Shown in pieces: positions 8,576-21,007 of a DNA stretch of 64,000 nucleotides (positions are counted from its first letter, which is position 1; every line of letters starts with the position of its first letter). The stretch is from Linanthus parryae (lineage: Eukaryota; Streptophyta; Magnoliopsida; Ericales; Polemoniaceae). Under the pieces are notes generated by a model. That model ran no database searches. It was not told the DNA's origin and saw nothing but the letters and a program-made list of their open reading frames with translations. The position numbers and the translations under genes are program-made. The stretch lies in contig JALGPY010000002.1 of NCBI GenBank assembly GCA_023055425.1, positions 119,982,088 to 120,046,087 of the forward strand. Direction: 5' to 3'.

Positions 8576-11500
8576 ATGACCACCACTACAGTCACAGAAA
8601 AGCGCGGTTTGCCAGTGGAGGCGGAGCGGATTCTGGAATCGTTGGCCTCGAGCTGGGGCGGGAAATCCGTTAATTGCGATGAATATGAGGTTGTGAGACT
8701 CAAAGGCGCAATGACGAACGAGGTCTACCAGATCAAGTGGCCGAAATCCCGAGAAGACAAACAGTCACGAAAGGTTTTGGTTCGGATTTACGGCGAGGGC
8801 GTCGACGTTTTCTTCGATCGGAGCGGCGAGATCCGGACCTTCGAGTTCATGTCGAAGCAGGGCCAAGGACCTCGTCTTCTCGGGAGGTTCTCCAATGGCC
8901 GTGTCGAAGAGTTCATTCATGCTCGGGTAATTTCATTTCCCCGATTTCCTGTTTCTTTTTTTCTTCATCACTCTGATAGTTAAAACACTTTCAAATGGAA
9001 ATTCTATTTAGTAAAATGTTTATCTCGAGTCTGCCCTGGATGGGTAATAGTGGTCCTACCATCTGGTTGATGATTTGGCGTATTGAAAGCAAGTTGGTTT
9101 GTCTAATGGCAGTAACAGACGAACCACAGAGTGGTTGACAGTGATGTATCTCTGGATCAGAAAGTAAGGTCTTTTGAATTTCATTAGGTTGGATTAATCT
9201 GTGGCTTGTAGTTGAATATGTGGGTAGGTGGGTAAAGGTAGTTCTTGTAGTCATAAATTGAACTAGTGCCTCTCAGTGAAACCCGAAAGGCGAAAAGGTT
9301 GAGATTGGTAATTCAGGATTGGTAAGCTAAAGACGACACGGCTTCAAAAGCTTTTTGTCTGCACCATCAAAAGCGGGATGTATGGGTAACATAATTTGGT
9401 TGCGATCCTGAACATAGATTTGAATATATTATGCAATGGAATACACAGTTCCATCACTTCATAGCAGTTGCTGGTTTACGTACCGGAACAGCTGCTATAT
9501 TGTACTTCAAAATTACCTGTGTAGTTTAGTTATTGAAGACATAGATCAGTTTTCTCCCTCTTCCAAACCAGACTCTTCAACTTCTTGCCGAAACCAAACT
9601 AAAACTCACAATCAAATTGCTTCTGTATGTTAAAAGTCTCCTCAAACATTACCTACAACTAGGCCTGGCTGTGGTATGGGTTGGGCCGAACCGGTCCGAG
9701 TGTCTAAAAGGGTGAACCCAAGCCCAACCCAACCCGCAGATTGGGCCAAGACTCAAACCCAGGCCCGTAACATTTTAAAAATTTCAAATCCCAACCCAAG
9801 CCAGACAAAATATTAATTTAACTTAATTAAAGAATAAAATAGTTATAGAAAAATAATTACGAGACATTTAATATTATTTTACGGGCAAATATCAATCACC
9901 ACATTGAGCGACTTTTCACATTTTTCAACAATAGTTTCTATGTTCTATGTTCTGTATTTAACACAGCATATATAAAGTGTAATTTAGAGTATACTTATAT
10001 ATCAGTACAAATGCATATTTAAGTATACTTACATATAAATAACAAGCGTTTTCTAAAAAAATAATAATAATAAGCGTATTAGTGAGTTCGGGCCGGGTTG
10101 GGCTGAAGTTACATAACCCAAGCCCGACCCATATGTAGGTCGGGCTCAAATTTCAAGCCCAAGCCCATGACGAGCCAAAATTTGTTGAACCCAAACCCGT
10201 AAAATCCCGGGCTGGGATGGGCCGGTTGGTCGAGGCACTGGGCCGATGGCCAGCCCTACCTACAACTGACAACTGATAAAGTAAGAAATATTGTTTCAAA
10301 GTCATGTGTGAAAAGCTAGTGGTTTATGTGTTCTGTCTGCTAATTTGACCGTGCAAGAGCATCTCTGGTGCTATTGCCAAAAGTAAAGGATTACTTGATG
10401 GTGGATGTTGAAAGATTCAGCTATGACACTATCTTCTCCAAAGTGCAGATGGAAAATTTGACAACAGTCTAAATTGTCTAATGCATATAGTGAGTAAAGT
10501 TATTAGTAGTTCACCTCACACTACTAATTTACAATGTAAAATGGACAAATTGTAATAGTTATGTACCTTAATTTTGATTCTAACTTTGGTAAAAGATTGA
10601 ACTTTGTGTAACATTAGAACAACACAAACTATGGCACTATGACAGAACCCGAGATTGAACAACAACGGTACGTGTCCTAGTAAATTTTTTGGCAGACGCA
10701 CGTTGAAAATTCACCACATGTTTCCGATGCGTACTTTTATACCATCCCAGTAGCAACAAGTAGGTTAATTTATGGCTAGTAGTTGAGTAGATGGTAGGTG
10801 GTTAAATGGTAGATCTTGTAGTCATTAATTGATCTAGTGCCTCTCAGGGAAACCCGAAAGGGGTTAAGATTGGTAATTGGTTCTGCAGGTTTAACCATTA
10901 TATATATCTTTTTTGTGCCCCATTTAATCAACCCTCATCAAATTTTAGCCCCCGGATCTAAGTTTGATCCAATGGTAAGATGGCCAACACTACCCAGTGA
11001 ATAGTAAATACCAAGGTGTTTTAGTATATTTATAGTTGGTAAGCTAAAGTGTCACAGTTTCAAAAGCCTTTTGTCTGCACTTTTAAAAGGGGATGTATGG
11101 GTTACCTATATTGGTTGCGATCCTGAACATAGATTTGAAGATATTGGGTTCTTCTGTTGTGGCACAACAGAAGAACCCAATATCTTCACAACTTGTGCCG
11201 CGACGGAGTCCACAGTTCCATCACTCCATGGGAGTTGCTGGTTTACGTACCGGAACAGCTGCTATATTGTATTCCAAAATTACCTGTGTAGTTTAGTTAT
11301 TTAAGACATAGATATTGAAATCAGTTTTTTCCCTCTTCTAAACCAGACTTTTCAACTTCTTGCCAAAACAAACACACAATCAAATTGCTTTTGTATGTTA
11401 AAAATCTCCTCAAACATTACCCACAATTGACAACTGATGAAAGTAAGATATTGCTTCAAAGTCATGTGTGAAAAGCTAGTGGTGTATGTGTTCTGACTGC

Positions 11501-14176
11501 TAATTTGATATCTCTGGTCCTATTGTCAAAAGTAAAGGATAACTTACTTGATGGTGGATTTTCAAAAGAGTCAGCTATGACATTATCTTTTCCTAAGTGC
11601 AGATGGAAAATTTGACAAGTCTAAAATATCTAATGATATAGTAAAGTTTTTAGTAGTTCAAATTACTAATTTATTATGTAAATGGGCAAAGTATGATTGT
11701 TATGTTGTCAGAATCGGGATCCAACTCGTAGGATCTTACGATTCCACGACCCAGAGGAGGAGTGGCGTTTTGGATCGTTTAGAATCTCATTTTCCTGTAA
11801 AATCGGGTGGGATCGCGTCCAAACTCGTAGAATCGGTAGGATCGTGCGACCCACCGATTGATGTTGATGAAGCCGACTACGAAGACCAGGCGAGCGTCCC
11901 CGGCCTCCGACGGACCTCTGGCGAGCGTCGCCGGCCTTCGACGGACCTCAAGCGAGCGTCGTCGCCCTCCAGCAAGCTATCTCTGTTAGCTTCCTCTTTT
12001 GGATTCCATCGACTGATGATTGAAATTGATTCACAAAGTCTGGTTTCGGTTCAGCAATGAATCAACAGATGAATCGACAGAAACCCTTTGGGTCAGAGAG
12101 GATGAAATTACTCCGTGAATGCAATTTGGATCTGTTTTGCAAGTGTTGGTCAACTCAAGTAGATAACAAAGATCCAGAACCAACTTGCATATGGGTGTTG
12201 TTCCAGTGTGTTAGGAGTACAAGATGGGTGTACTATTTGTCCTGATTTTATGTACTCAATCGGTTAATAACTTGAAAATAAGTAGTCACATATCAGTAAA
12301 AACATAAAAATTGCAGTTTTGGTAGAATCTTACGATCCAATCCGATCCTATGGGCCACTTCATGATCCTGCGTAGGATCACGATCCTGAAAACCTTGATT
12401 TTGATGCTAACTTTGGTACAAGATTGAACTGTGTGCAACATTGGATCAACACAAACTAGGCACTATGATAGAACCCGAGATTAAACAATAACGGTACATG
12501 TCCTAGAATGGTTTTTGGGAGATGCACATTGAAAATTCACTACATGTTTTGTGTTTCTTCCACGAAGTTGCTAGATCAAACATAGATGCACAAAGTTGGT
12601 TGCTACTTAGGAGTGAAACTTCTCGTTCTGAGGGTGCATTTCTCTTTACTAGAAGTTGACAAGGTTTCCAGCTTGCTAAATTCTCCGCTTTAATTTAGTT
12701 TGGTTAACAGAGAGGGATGGATCTAATTGTCAACCGCAAGGTTGGACCATATACTTTCTTTCATGTGCATGGAAAATGTGAAGATCAACAAACTGTTCTA
12801 CCTACCTGGTTGTGAATCAAATTTTTCCTTTAGTAACCCACAGAAAAGTATAAATACGATCATATAGGAATGTCCCTAATAGAGAGTCGCACAATGTTCT
12901 TCTATTCTCTTTCTTATCTTGTCTTATTTAATCCATCCTTTTTTCTGAATGCTTGCTTGAAACGGTGAAACATCTCAAATAATTTTGACTATTGTTGGAT
13001 TCACAGACACTAACGCCCTCCGACCTACGTGACCCTGAAATATCTGCTCTAGTAGCAGCTAAAATGAAGGATTTCCATGGTCTTGACATGCCTGGTCCAA
13101 AGAAAATCCGTATCTGGGATGTATTGCGGTATGGACCTTTCTGTTACCGTTTTCTCCTCTTTTAGCAGTTCTTGAAGCTTGCTGTTATGGAAGCTCTGCA
13201 TATCTAATGATGTGAAGTTTAAATGTTTCAGAAGTTGGCTTTGTGCTGCGAAGCGGATGTGTTCTCCAGAAGAAGCTGGGACCTTCCGTTTAGATGCATT
13301 GGACAATGAAATATCATTTCTGGAAAAAACTCTTACGCGCGATGGTCAATCCACAGGATTCTGCCACAACGATTTACAATATGGAAACATCATGATCGAT
13401 GAAGAAACGAAGGCAATAACTTTTATTGTAAGCATTTTTCTTATCCTGTCAATTTATCTCATAATTTTCTTTGATGAATTCTTAAAGCTAGCCCCTGCCT
13501 TTATTTTATTCTTGTTAAGTGTCTACATGTTTCTTGTTCAACAAAAATCTTTCAAGATACTATGGCTGGGTCATCTAGCGTGTAAGTAAGTTCTCCATTA
13601 ATTTTTACTTAGAAATTTAACATATATCTTAACCGAAGTGTAGGCCAAGATAGCATGTAGACTCTGATTCTTCTATTTGTGTTTTGAAGAGTTCTGATTC
13701 TGCATTGTAAACAGTACTCCTACTCTCACTCCTACCCCAGCAAGATTGAAGGGAAGGAAAACCTGACCAAGTATTTTTTGGATGATAATTTTTTTTCCTA
13801 CATAGGAATTCATTGCTAGTTGAGACTTCTTTAAATTATTATGTTCTCTCTTGTTATCTAACATTCTTTCTTACTATTCTGTCTTTCTTTACCAGGATTA
13901 CGAGTATTCAACTTACAACCCTGTTGCCTATGATATTGCAAATATCTTTTGTGAGATGGCCGCTGATTATCATTCAGAAACACCTCATATATTGGACTAT
14001 ACTAAATATCCTGGTGGGTAGATACTTTGATTCATTCTTTAAGTTTCTCAATCCTATACCCCCTTGGATGGATATTATCATTTTATATGTTGGACTACAC
14101 GTTTTTGCTTGGATTTGACAGTTCCCTGACCGTGCCTGGCTTCAATTTTTCTTTCCTTTTTTATATTATTATGATG

Positions 14177-14254
<78 letters not shown>

Positions 14255-15952
14255 CGATATTTCCCCTTACTGGTTGACTGGCTACAGGTTTGGAGGAGCG
14301 TCAAACATTTCTACGTACTTATCTCAGCTCTTCAGGTTTGATTCGAATAAATCATCCTTCTCCCCAAAATTTGTCCCCTTTTCTTAATTTAGTTTGTGCC
14401 TGATACCTACTGGTTTCTGTGATTGAAAACTAATGGAGAAACAAGCTGCTCTTAAATTCCATAAGAATAAAATCAGGATTTCGTCATCCACCTTTATAAA
14501 CACAAGCAGTTATCACAATAAACCAAACTTGTAATTTCCTCAAATAAATTAATAAAATGAACTTGTAACCGTCATGTAATGTGCAAATTATGCAATTACC
14601 AACATAACACGCTATCATAGCCAAACTTTTCTACCTTACGGGGTTGACATTACGAGCATAAAACCTCTATACATGAAAATAGTACATTTAATCTGGATCT
14701 AAAATCTACAATTACTGCAGAAAGAAAACAAAAATTTCTTAGTTACGACTGCTCTCTGATGTACTTAGGGTGTTATGCAGGTCATCGACCAAGCAGTATT
14801 GAGATTGAGCAGCTATCTCAAGAGGTTGAGAAATATACTCTTGTCAACCATCTGCAATGGGGCTTATGGGGAATAATTTCGGTATGTCATGCAGTGTTAG
14901 ATTAATTTCCTGGTCTTGAACATGACTCAGAAAGTATTTGGTTAAATCTGTCAAGAGAGAAAACCACTTAATTGTTGCCCCACTATGGGAGGTAGCTGTT
15001 GGAGGATTCTATTCAGATGCATATCTCATTTATAGGAGCACATGACAGCATGAAGAAATGTGGACAATGGACTACATTGCAGATTCATAGGGAGTTTGTG
15101 CTATAGCACTTGGGTTGGTTACTACTAACAATTGGGCCTCAGCATTTGAATTCAGTGGTTGGGATTTTCAAGTTGTAAGGTCTATGATCAACTCAGGTCA
15201 TCAAAACTGTATTAGGCCCAACCCTTGATCCCCAAGAGCTCCATCGCTGAGCCCGTGAAGGGGGAGAGACCTGGAGAGAGCTAGCCTTGTGTCTGCTACA
15301 TTGAGTCTGCCAATGGGCTTCCATCTGAACCCGCTTGCTAAGGTGATAAGTGATTGGGCATTTTCTACTAGGACATCAAGTCTTTGAGTGGGTCAGTAAA
15401 CTGCTCGGGAGACTGATTGAGATGAAGATTTTGCTGATTCAAAATCGGTCGGTGTGAATAGAATCCCTCGGGAGACTGATTTAGATCCATACTAATAATT
15501 TGGAAGGAGAAAACTATTTGTCTCTACTACTTGTTGCAAGTAACACCACTTATTTGTGTCCACTCTATGTTTTCTAGCCTAGTCAATCATAGGAAGACCT
15601 GACAACAGCCTTCTTAAGCTGTACCATTGACAGCTCAGAATAAAACCAAACAAAGTGAGCACTTATTTATACTACTCAACTGTCTAGGCTTTCTTGCCCA
15701 TATTTCGTTCGATGGAACATGTGAGATGTCAGATTTTTCTGGTTATATGTTGAACATGACCTTTTATTTTTAACTCAGTATTACGTGATTATGACATTTA
15801 TGGAATACTGGATGATAATGTTATGAATGTAACTTGAGCTCAATATTTTTCAGGATCACGTTAATAAAATTGACTTCAATTTCATGGAGTATGCAAAGCA
15901 AAGGTTTCGAAAGTACTGGTTAAGGAAGGCAGAGCTTTTAGGTTCGCATTAG
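8576..15952 (+). CDS. Choline kinase (seven exons)
   Basis: Phosphorylates choline with ATP to phosphocholine, the first step of the CDP-choline route to phosphatidylcholine, in the cytosol. Coding exons: 8576-8926, 13007-13128, 13232-13427, 13896-14013, 14288-14335, 14781-14881 and 15854-15952. All junctions are GT-AG, the phases agree, and the total is 1,035 nt (344 residues), normal for the family. Exon 1 has TNEVYQIKW and VLVRIYG (nucleotide-binding start). Exon 3 has [15 protein letters not shown], the Brenner-type catalytic H-N-D...N motif. Exon 4 has [18 protein letters not shown], the choline kinase D-x-E...N...D motif. The C-terminus has a GLWGII helix and a basic end. An in-frame ATG at 8411 would add 55 residues rich in Ser, Phe and Pro; family similarity starts after 8576, so I prefer the later start. 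Ethanolamine kinase is less likely but not excluded. Confidence 0.9.
9185..10722 (+). repeat. Tandem duplication in choline kinase intron 1, copy 1
   Basis: Matches 10761-12548 along its length, with shared landmarks such as CTAGTGCCTCTCAG, GGTTGCGATCCTGAACATAG and GTTTACGTACCGGAACAGC. Without the hAT insertion it is about 930 bp. The copies differ at many positions, so the duplication is not recent. Confidence 0.75.
9660..10258. mobile_element. hAT-type non-autonomous element with 8-bp target duplication
   Basis: 599 bp. Ends are TAGGCCTGGC on the left and GCCAGCCCTA (inverse TAGGGCTGGC) on the right. CCTACAAC flanks both sides (9652-9659 and 10259-10266). Subterminal DNA is rich in GGGCC/CCCAA motifs around an AT-rich core. 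The second intron copy has an unoccupied version of this site near 11411-11420 (CCCACAATTGACAACTG), which confirms the boundaries. Confidence 0.8.
10880..11040. repeat. Short insertion of about 160 bp in copy 2
   Basis: Present between GATTGGTAATT and GTTGGTAAGC in copy 2 but absent from copy 1, so it is either an insertion in copy 2 or a loss in copy 1. No clear inverted ends. Class unknown. Confidence 0.4.
11137..11187. repeat. Perfect 51-bp palindrome
   Basis: Arms of 25 bp (11137-11161 and 11163-11187) around one central base (11162). It can form a cruciform in DNA or a hairpin in the pre-mRNA. Copy 1 of the intron duplication has no counterpart. Confidence 0.95.
11704..12394. mobile_element. 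Non-autonomous DNA transposon with imperfect TIRs
   Basis: The left end TTGTCAGAATCGGGATCC and the inverse of the right end TTTTCAGGATCGTGATCC match at 15 of 18 positions. The element interrupts the copy 2 sequence; copy 1 reads through near 10560. A clear target duplication could not be fixed, so the superfamily is open. The 96-codon ORF inside (11770-12060) resembles no known protein. Confidence 0.55.
12549..13006 (+). other. Rest of choline kinase intron 1
   Basis: Ordinary AT-rich intron DNA ending in the acceptor TCACAG before exon 2. No other feature seen. Confidence 0.6.
14163..14253 (+). repeat. (ATT)n microsatellite in choline kinase intron 4
   Basis: About 90 bp of ATT triplets with one GTT and two ATG interruptions. 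It lies about 35 bp upstream of exon 5. Confidence 0.95.
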
Positions 15953-18161
15953 GCTACCCATGACGGTAACAACGCTATCTACCTAATTTGTTTGACTTGT
16001 GAACTTCTTCTATGTTAAGATATTGATTACAAGTGTCATGTTGTTTCCTCCAATCTAGTTAACACTGTTAGAATTTGATCCTTTGAGATCAGTTCAAGAT
16101 TTAGTATAAGCTGTGGTCTCCGAACACCGTACTGTATTCTTTTGATCACGGGGAAATGATCGTTTATGCTCTGTATTACTTGTGGGGTGAACTAGTTTAC
16201 ATGTGATATCTTCAACTCATCTCAATTTGTCAGTATGGAATTGTTTTAGTAGCCCAACCTTCTTGCAAAATATTTGTTCGCAACTCTTTCCATTAAGTTA
16301 CCCTAACTCGACCTTATGCTTCCTGTTTTCAACTGGCAGTATTTACCAGGAATTGTGTTTCTTTCGTCTTAAAACATTTTCCTTGAGAGCCCGTCTGGTA
16401 CTAGTGTAAAGACAGAAAAAACAGCTAAAAAGCACCAAACTGAGTGTTTGTTTAAATGGCTGTTTTTAATTAAAGAACAGCCAAAAAAGCTCGAAAACAT
16501 GTTTTGGTTAAGACCACTGTTTTTAAACAAATAATTCGTCTAAAAACAGGGTGTCATGTGAATGGTTCCGATGCCTTTCACTTGAACTGATTAGATGCTT
16601 CCTGGTTCTGTTAAGTATTTTTGTTAGTACTATGTTAACCTCCTAAGCAAGAAGAGAAAAATTGCATGTGTTTGTAGCATGTCACTGTCTTTTGTTGGGA
16701 CTTCGTGGATATGTCGATCATTGCCGTGGGGTCAAGGCTGTCCCGCCGACTCATGCATCAATGTTTTAGATGTTGTCTCTGAATGGTTAATATGCACACA
16801 TGTGTGTTTGTATACCAAGCTTATAATTACAGATCTTTTAGGTTTGGAAAACTTTAACGTAATGTTTCCAGTGAAAGATTTCTGCGCTGGGTTGTACTTC
16901 AATATTTAGGGAGTGAATGATAGATCTGGAAACAAGACACCTAGATTGACAGACATATTCAGCCGCGTGTTCTTTTGTTTGAGTCAGGAGCTCCACGATA
17001 TGCCTATGTTACAACCACTCATCCATGTACTCTGTGCACCAATAAAATTGAGTTCATCCCATGTTAGGTACCCTTCTCGAACTTCAATACAGTTAGAACC
17101 TGGTATATTTTATATCAGATCTTCAGTTCATAATCTATGCAAACAGTTATAAGGACAATAAATGAGTTGTATGAGGGGTAATAATCTATCCCACATTGCG
17201 ATGTCGTGTGTTTATATACACAATAAGAACTGCGCTCTCCTTCACTGCCCGTCTCTATGGTCTGATGTTTCTCTTTAAATTTTATTGCCAAAACTGAAGG
17301 TTGTGGGAACTTCATGGTGGTGTATTCATGCAAACTATTAGGTATGTTGTCTAGTTGCGATATGAGATACTGGCTGTTACAGTGTTAGATGATGGTTATG
17401 CAGACATGAGACATGGCATCATTGGGGCTGGCCCTAGCTTCTCGGAAGCCTAAAGCAAAACGGGGCCTTTCTGGTCTAAGGTTTCTAATAGTACTAATTA
17501 TTTATTTTAAAGCAACAATAGGAGTATTGGATAATCCTGTATTTATAGTAAAAAAATGTTGTTCATATTTAATAGTATAATTAATAAATTTTTGGTTCAT
17601 TCTTATTATCAAATAAAACAGTTTGCACGTTATATTAAAAGGAAAAAATAAGAGGAACATCAAGTTATTGAAAACATAATATACAAGTATCCGAAAAAAC
17701 TGTTAATACTTAATGTAAAGATAGAACATAAAACTCCTTGAAGCGAGAATACGTATAGCCTCTGAAACTGAGGAATCACTTAGAGAGATTTCTAACAATA
17801 AGATATAGGAAGTTGTAAAATATCACCGACCGAATTGGATTACAGAGAGGGAGAGACCTAATAGAGCAGTTGATAAACAATAAAGAAAATATATAATGAG
17901 TAGAGAGGATATTAGATCCGCGAGAGTAAGAGTGTTGCTATAATGTTAGATCTCAGACAAATAAAGAGACTTTTGGTATCCTAGTGGAAGAGAGAGGTGT
18001 GTAGCACAAATAATATAAATTCTAATGACAAGCTCGTATTACAGAACATAGCATTATGTGATAGGTTAATGCACTAGTATATATTATATTAGAATATACT
18101 ATTAATGAATATATATATATATATATATATACTGGAAATTCCATATTTACCCTTATTGTAT
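15953..18161. other. 3' flank of choline kinase and intergenic DNA
   Basis: No gene was recognised. The 3' untranslated region lies at the start; its end is not defined. A segment near 17426-17470 (GGGGCTGGCCC and following) resembles terminal motifs of plant hAT elements, but no partner end was found. An (AT)n tract lies at about 18109-18131. Confidence 0.4.
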
Positions 18162-18163
18162 TA

Positions 18164-18418
18164 CCACTCCGTCCCACCAGCTTTGCACCATTGGACTTTT
18201 TCACCCGTAATTGGGTCACTTTGACCCGGTGATTTGGATCGCAAAACGATGCAATTTTTCGATAATTTTTTATGGTATTGTAGAATAAGAGTTACTCTAC
18301 AACACTTCGAAAAAATTATTTAAAAATTACAAAATTTTGCTATTCAAATCACCGGGTCAAAGTGACCCAATGAATAGTGGTAAAAGTCCAATGGTGCAAA
18401 AGAGGTGGGACGGAGTGG
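18164..18418. mobile_element. Stowaway MITE (Tc1/mariner type)
   Basis: 255 bp flanked by TA on both sides. Long inverted ends start CCACTCCGTCCCACC on the left and the same on the inverse right. Inner parts also pair (TTGCACCATTGGACTTTT, GGGTCACTTTGACCCGGTGA), so nearly the whole element folds into one hairpin. The CTCCGTCC core is typical of Stowaway. Confidence 0.85.
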
Positions 18419-18420
18419 TA

Positions 18421-20400
18421 CATGTTATGGGCCCTTGCAAATGGTGTGCCTAAAACCAATGTTTCAACTGCTTGCCCTTTGGGCCGGCACTGGGTATCAT
18501 GGGAACTGAGAATGCGGTGATGCTGTATTTGGGCAAGCATAGTCAATTGATGGGATAATGGGGTCACACATACTGTTATGGTGTCTTTTCTTGTTATGAT
18601 GAGACAGAAAATAAATGACTGCTAGTCAATTACATGAACCAGATATGGGATGGCGGTGGGGATTATGATCCCTGGCTACAGTTGCAGAGTGTTGTCAGTT
18701 TAAGCAAATTTGGTGACAACACTGTATCAGTGACTAGTTATTCTTGTGTGTGACCTGCAGAGGGACACCAAACTCCAACTATGTCAAGGTGTGAATTCAT
18801 GTAAATTAAATAAACATGGGTGCTGTGACTTATGTGAAGTAATGTGAAGTTGCTGGTGCTGGAACTCAAGTCACAATAATATTCAGGTTGGCTGAGAACA
18901 TAAACTGAAAGCTTGCACTGGGTTTTCACCGGAACAGCGATCCTTAGAATTTGTTTATGTAAATAAGAAAGGATGGATCAATATTCCTGAACCTGATAAC
19001 TTTGTTGTAGTTGGATGATCTAGAGGCAGCTTTGGAGGTCATTCTGACTGCCCACCTAATTTGCTGATACAAGAAGTAGAACTGTTTATGTTGCGTGTAT
19101 ATGTTCTCATTTTCTGGTTTGCCTTAAACTCTTTTTGGCATGGCATGCCGCATGCTTTGGTACATTTTATGAACTGCATTTAAATTGCGTGTTAGTGAGC
19201 CATGTTTTTATTTGCGCATGGAAATTGAACTTAGTATCACATCTATTTCATGCCAATGTTTTCTGTTCTGTATTGGTCTTATTTCGGTTTTGTTTAGAGT
19301 TGCCTGTTTGTCTGCTTCCAGTATCGCTCCACTTCTGTGTTTACATGTTTGATGCGTAGATCAGATTGGCAAGAAACAGTAAGTGTAGTGGCGTAGTTTT
19401 ACTTTGTGTCATAGCTTTGTGGAGTAAATAGTAGAGATGTAGAGGTGTTCCTTTATGTCACTGTGCAGCAACCGTGCAATCTGAACTGCTCCGCTTGGAT
19501 GCGGTTGGCTAATGATTTTCGATATTTCTCTAGTTTGAGTGTGTGCTTTTTCCGAGTTTTTAACTTCATTTTGTGCTATTTTTCCTTCTATCTGGTTTAA
19601 TGCTTCAATCATATTTGTGGGCGCAGGCAAAGCAAGAAGATAGGCAGGTGGTCAAGTAATGTCTTCCTGGTGAATGTAAACCGAATCTGTGATATCTTCG
19701 TGGATCAGTAATATATCAGTACGAGCAACGGTTCATGTCATGCCGATGTTTCATGTGAAGCAATCGATTCGCCAGTCTATTTGCTTCGCGCAGTATGTAT
19801 TCACCAACCAATAAAGTTTTCCGTGCTTAGTTTGATGTTATTGCATATATGTAAGGTCAAACTGTGTTTCATTTTCTGTGCAAAGCTGCTTGTAACGCTA
19901 AACTAGAAATTTTGGCTGATCAGGTGACAATGCTATTCAGATAATTAAAGACAGTTTTCTCACATTTTCAAAACGAAAATGGGATTGTTTATTTCCATGG
20001 AAGTGTTCGTTCAAGGTATTGTGGTTGTCTGTTTATTGTGGTATATTGGTATTGTGTATGTTAAAGCAGGTCACTATAAGTACCATGAAAAGAGACATGG
20101 TTTTTTATGTTTAAGCAAAGTCACTACCAGTTTCAGAGCTTACAAATGCACCATGCTGCAAATGGAAATGTGTGGGGTGCGTTGTGAGAATTGCCTATTG
20201 CGGAAGAGATGCCGAGAGACTCCAATTCACATCTGTTTTCCCAGTGAGGTAGCCAGGTTGATATTTTCTAGGAGTGGAAAAGTCCCATCTTAGACGCTGG
20301 AAGCAGTACGAATATGGTTGTGCCCTTGGATGGATGTCCGTCCGTCCATATCGCAAAGCTGGTCGAGATGGCTGACATGCTAGAACACATCCAGACACAT
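18421..20400. other. Intergenic DNA, no gene seen
   Basis: Short ORFs (up to about 104 codons at 19979-20293) show no recognisable domain or splice pattern. Confidence 0.4.
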
Positions 20401-20600
20401 GTAGAGCTGCATATTCGGTTCAACCGAACGGGTAGAGCCAAAACCGGTCGGTGAACCGATTCGGTTGAACGGTTTCTTGGTGGCTTTCGGTTCGGTTGAA
20501 CTGGAACCAAAATTTCGGAATATTGGGAATCGGACGGAACCGTGGACCGAAACTGGTTGGATTATCCGGTTCGGTTCCGGTTCCGAACCGGTTCTGGGAC
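20401..20600. repeat. GGTTCGG-rich subterminal repeat, hAT-like
   Basis: Starts TAGAGCTGCATATTCGGTTC and contains more than ten copies of CGGTT(C/G) or its complement in 200 bp. Such motifs crowd the ends of a common plant hAT MITE group. The other terminus was not found. Confidence 0.4.
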
Positions 20601-20766
20601 ATTTTTTTTCCTTGTTTGTTTTAGGGTTGTTTGTGCGATAATAAATGTAAAAACATAAACTTAGACAAATAATCAGAAAAAGGAAACAAACTTATATTAT
20701 TGATTAAAATATAAAATGTTAGTATCACTATAGTTTAAGTACATCCCAACTAGGTTGACACCTTTT

Positions 20767-20797
<31 letters not shown>

Positions 20798-20993
20798 ATT
20801 AGGTTGACACCTTGCTATGTGGCTTACTAATTATGGTGTCACAAACTCAATGCGATGGTATTCAGGGAGTAGATATTCTATACCATGGCGTGATATTGGC
20901 CAAGACTGGGAATAATTTCTTGAGGTTTTCAATTGTGTATTGCCACTGAACTACTAAATTATCATATTCATCAAAAAGAAGAGATACTCACCG
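20601..20993. other. Intergenic DNA with a poly-A tract
   Basis: Contains an A run of about 28 at 20775-20802. Nothing coding was seen. Confidence 0.4.
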
Positions 20994-21007
20994 AATATTA
21001 CAAGTAT

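Larger units (their letters stand above)
10761..12548 (+). repeat. Tandem duplication in choline kinase intron 1, copy 2
   Basis: Second copy of 9185-10722. Relative to copy 1 it carries an extra segment of about 160 bp (10880-11040), a 51-bp palindrome (11137-11187) and an element of about 690 bp (11704-12394). It lacks the hAT insertion. Confidence 0.75.

Noticed and set aside
8347..8673. Separate + strand ORF at the choline kinase start
   Set aside because: Shadow frame of exon 1 with no family similarity. The exon 1 frame carries the kinase motifs.
11770..12060. 96-codon + strand ORF
   Set aside because: It lies inside a non-autonomous transposon and has no recognisable domain. Arg/Ser-rich composition follows GC-rich DNA.
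13049..13306. Minus-strand ORF of 85 codons
   Set aside because: Antisense to choline kinase exons 2 and 3 and their intron.
17426..17640. Possible hAT element starting GGGGCTGGCCC
   Set aside because: Only one end-like motif was seen. No matching terminus or target duplication.
19979..20293. 104-codon + strand ORF
   Set aside because: No domain, no homologous features, no splice or promoter context.
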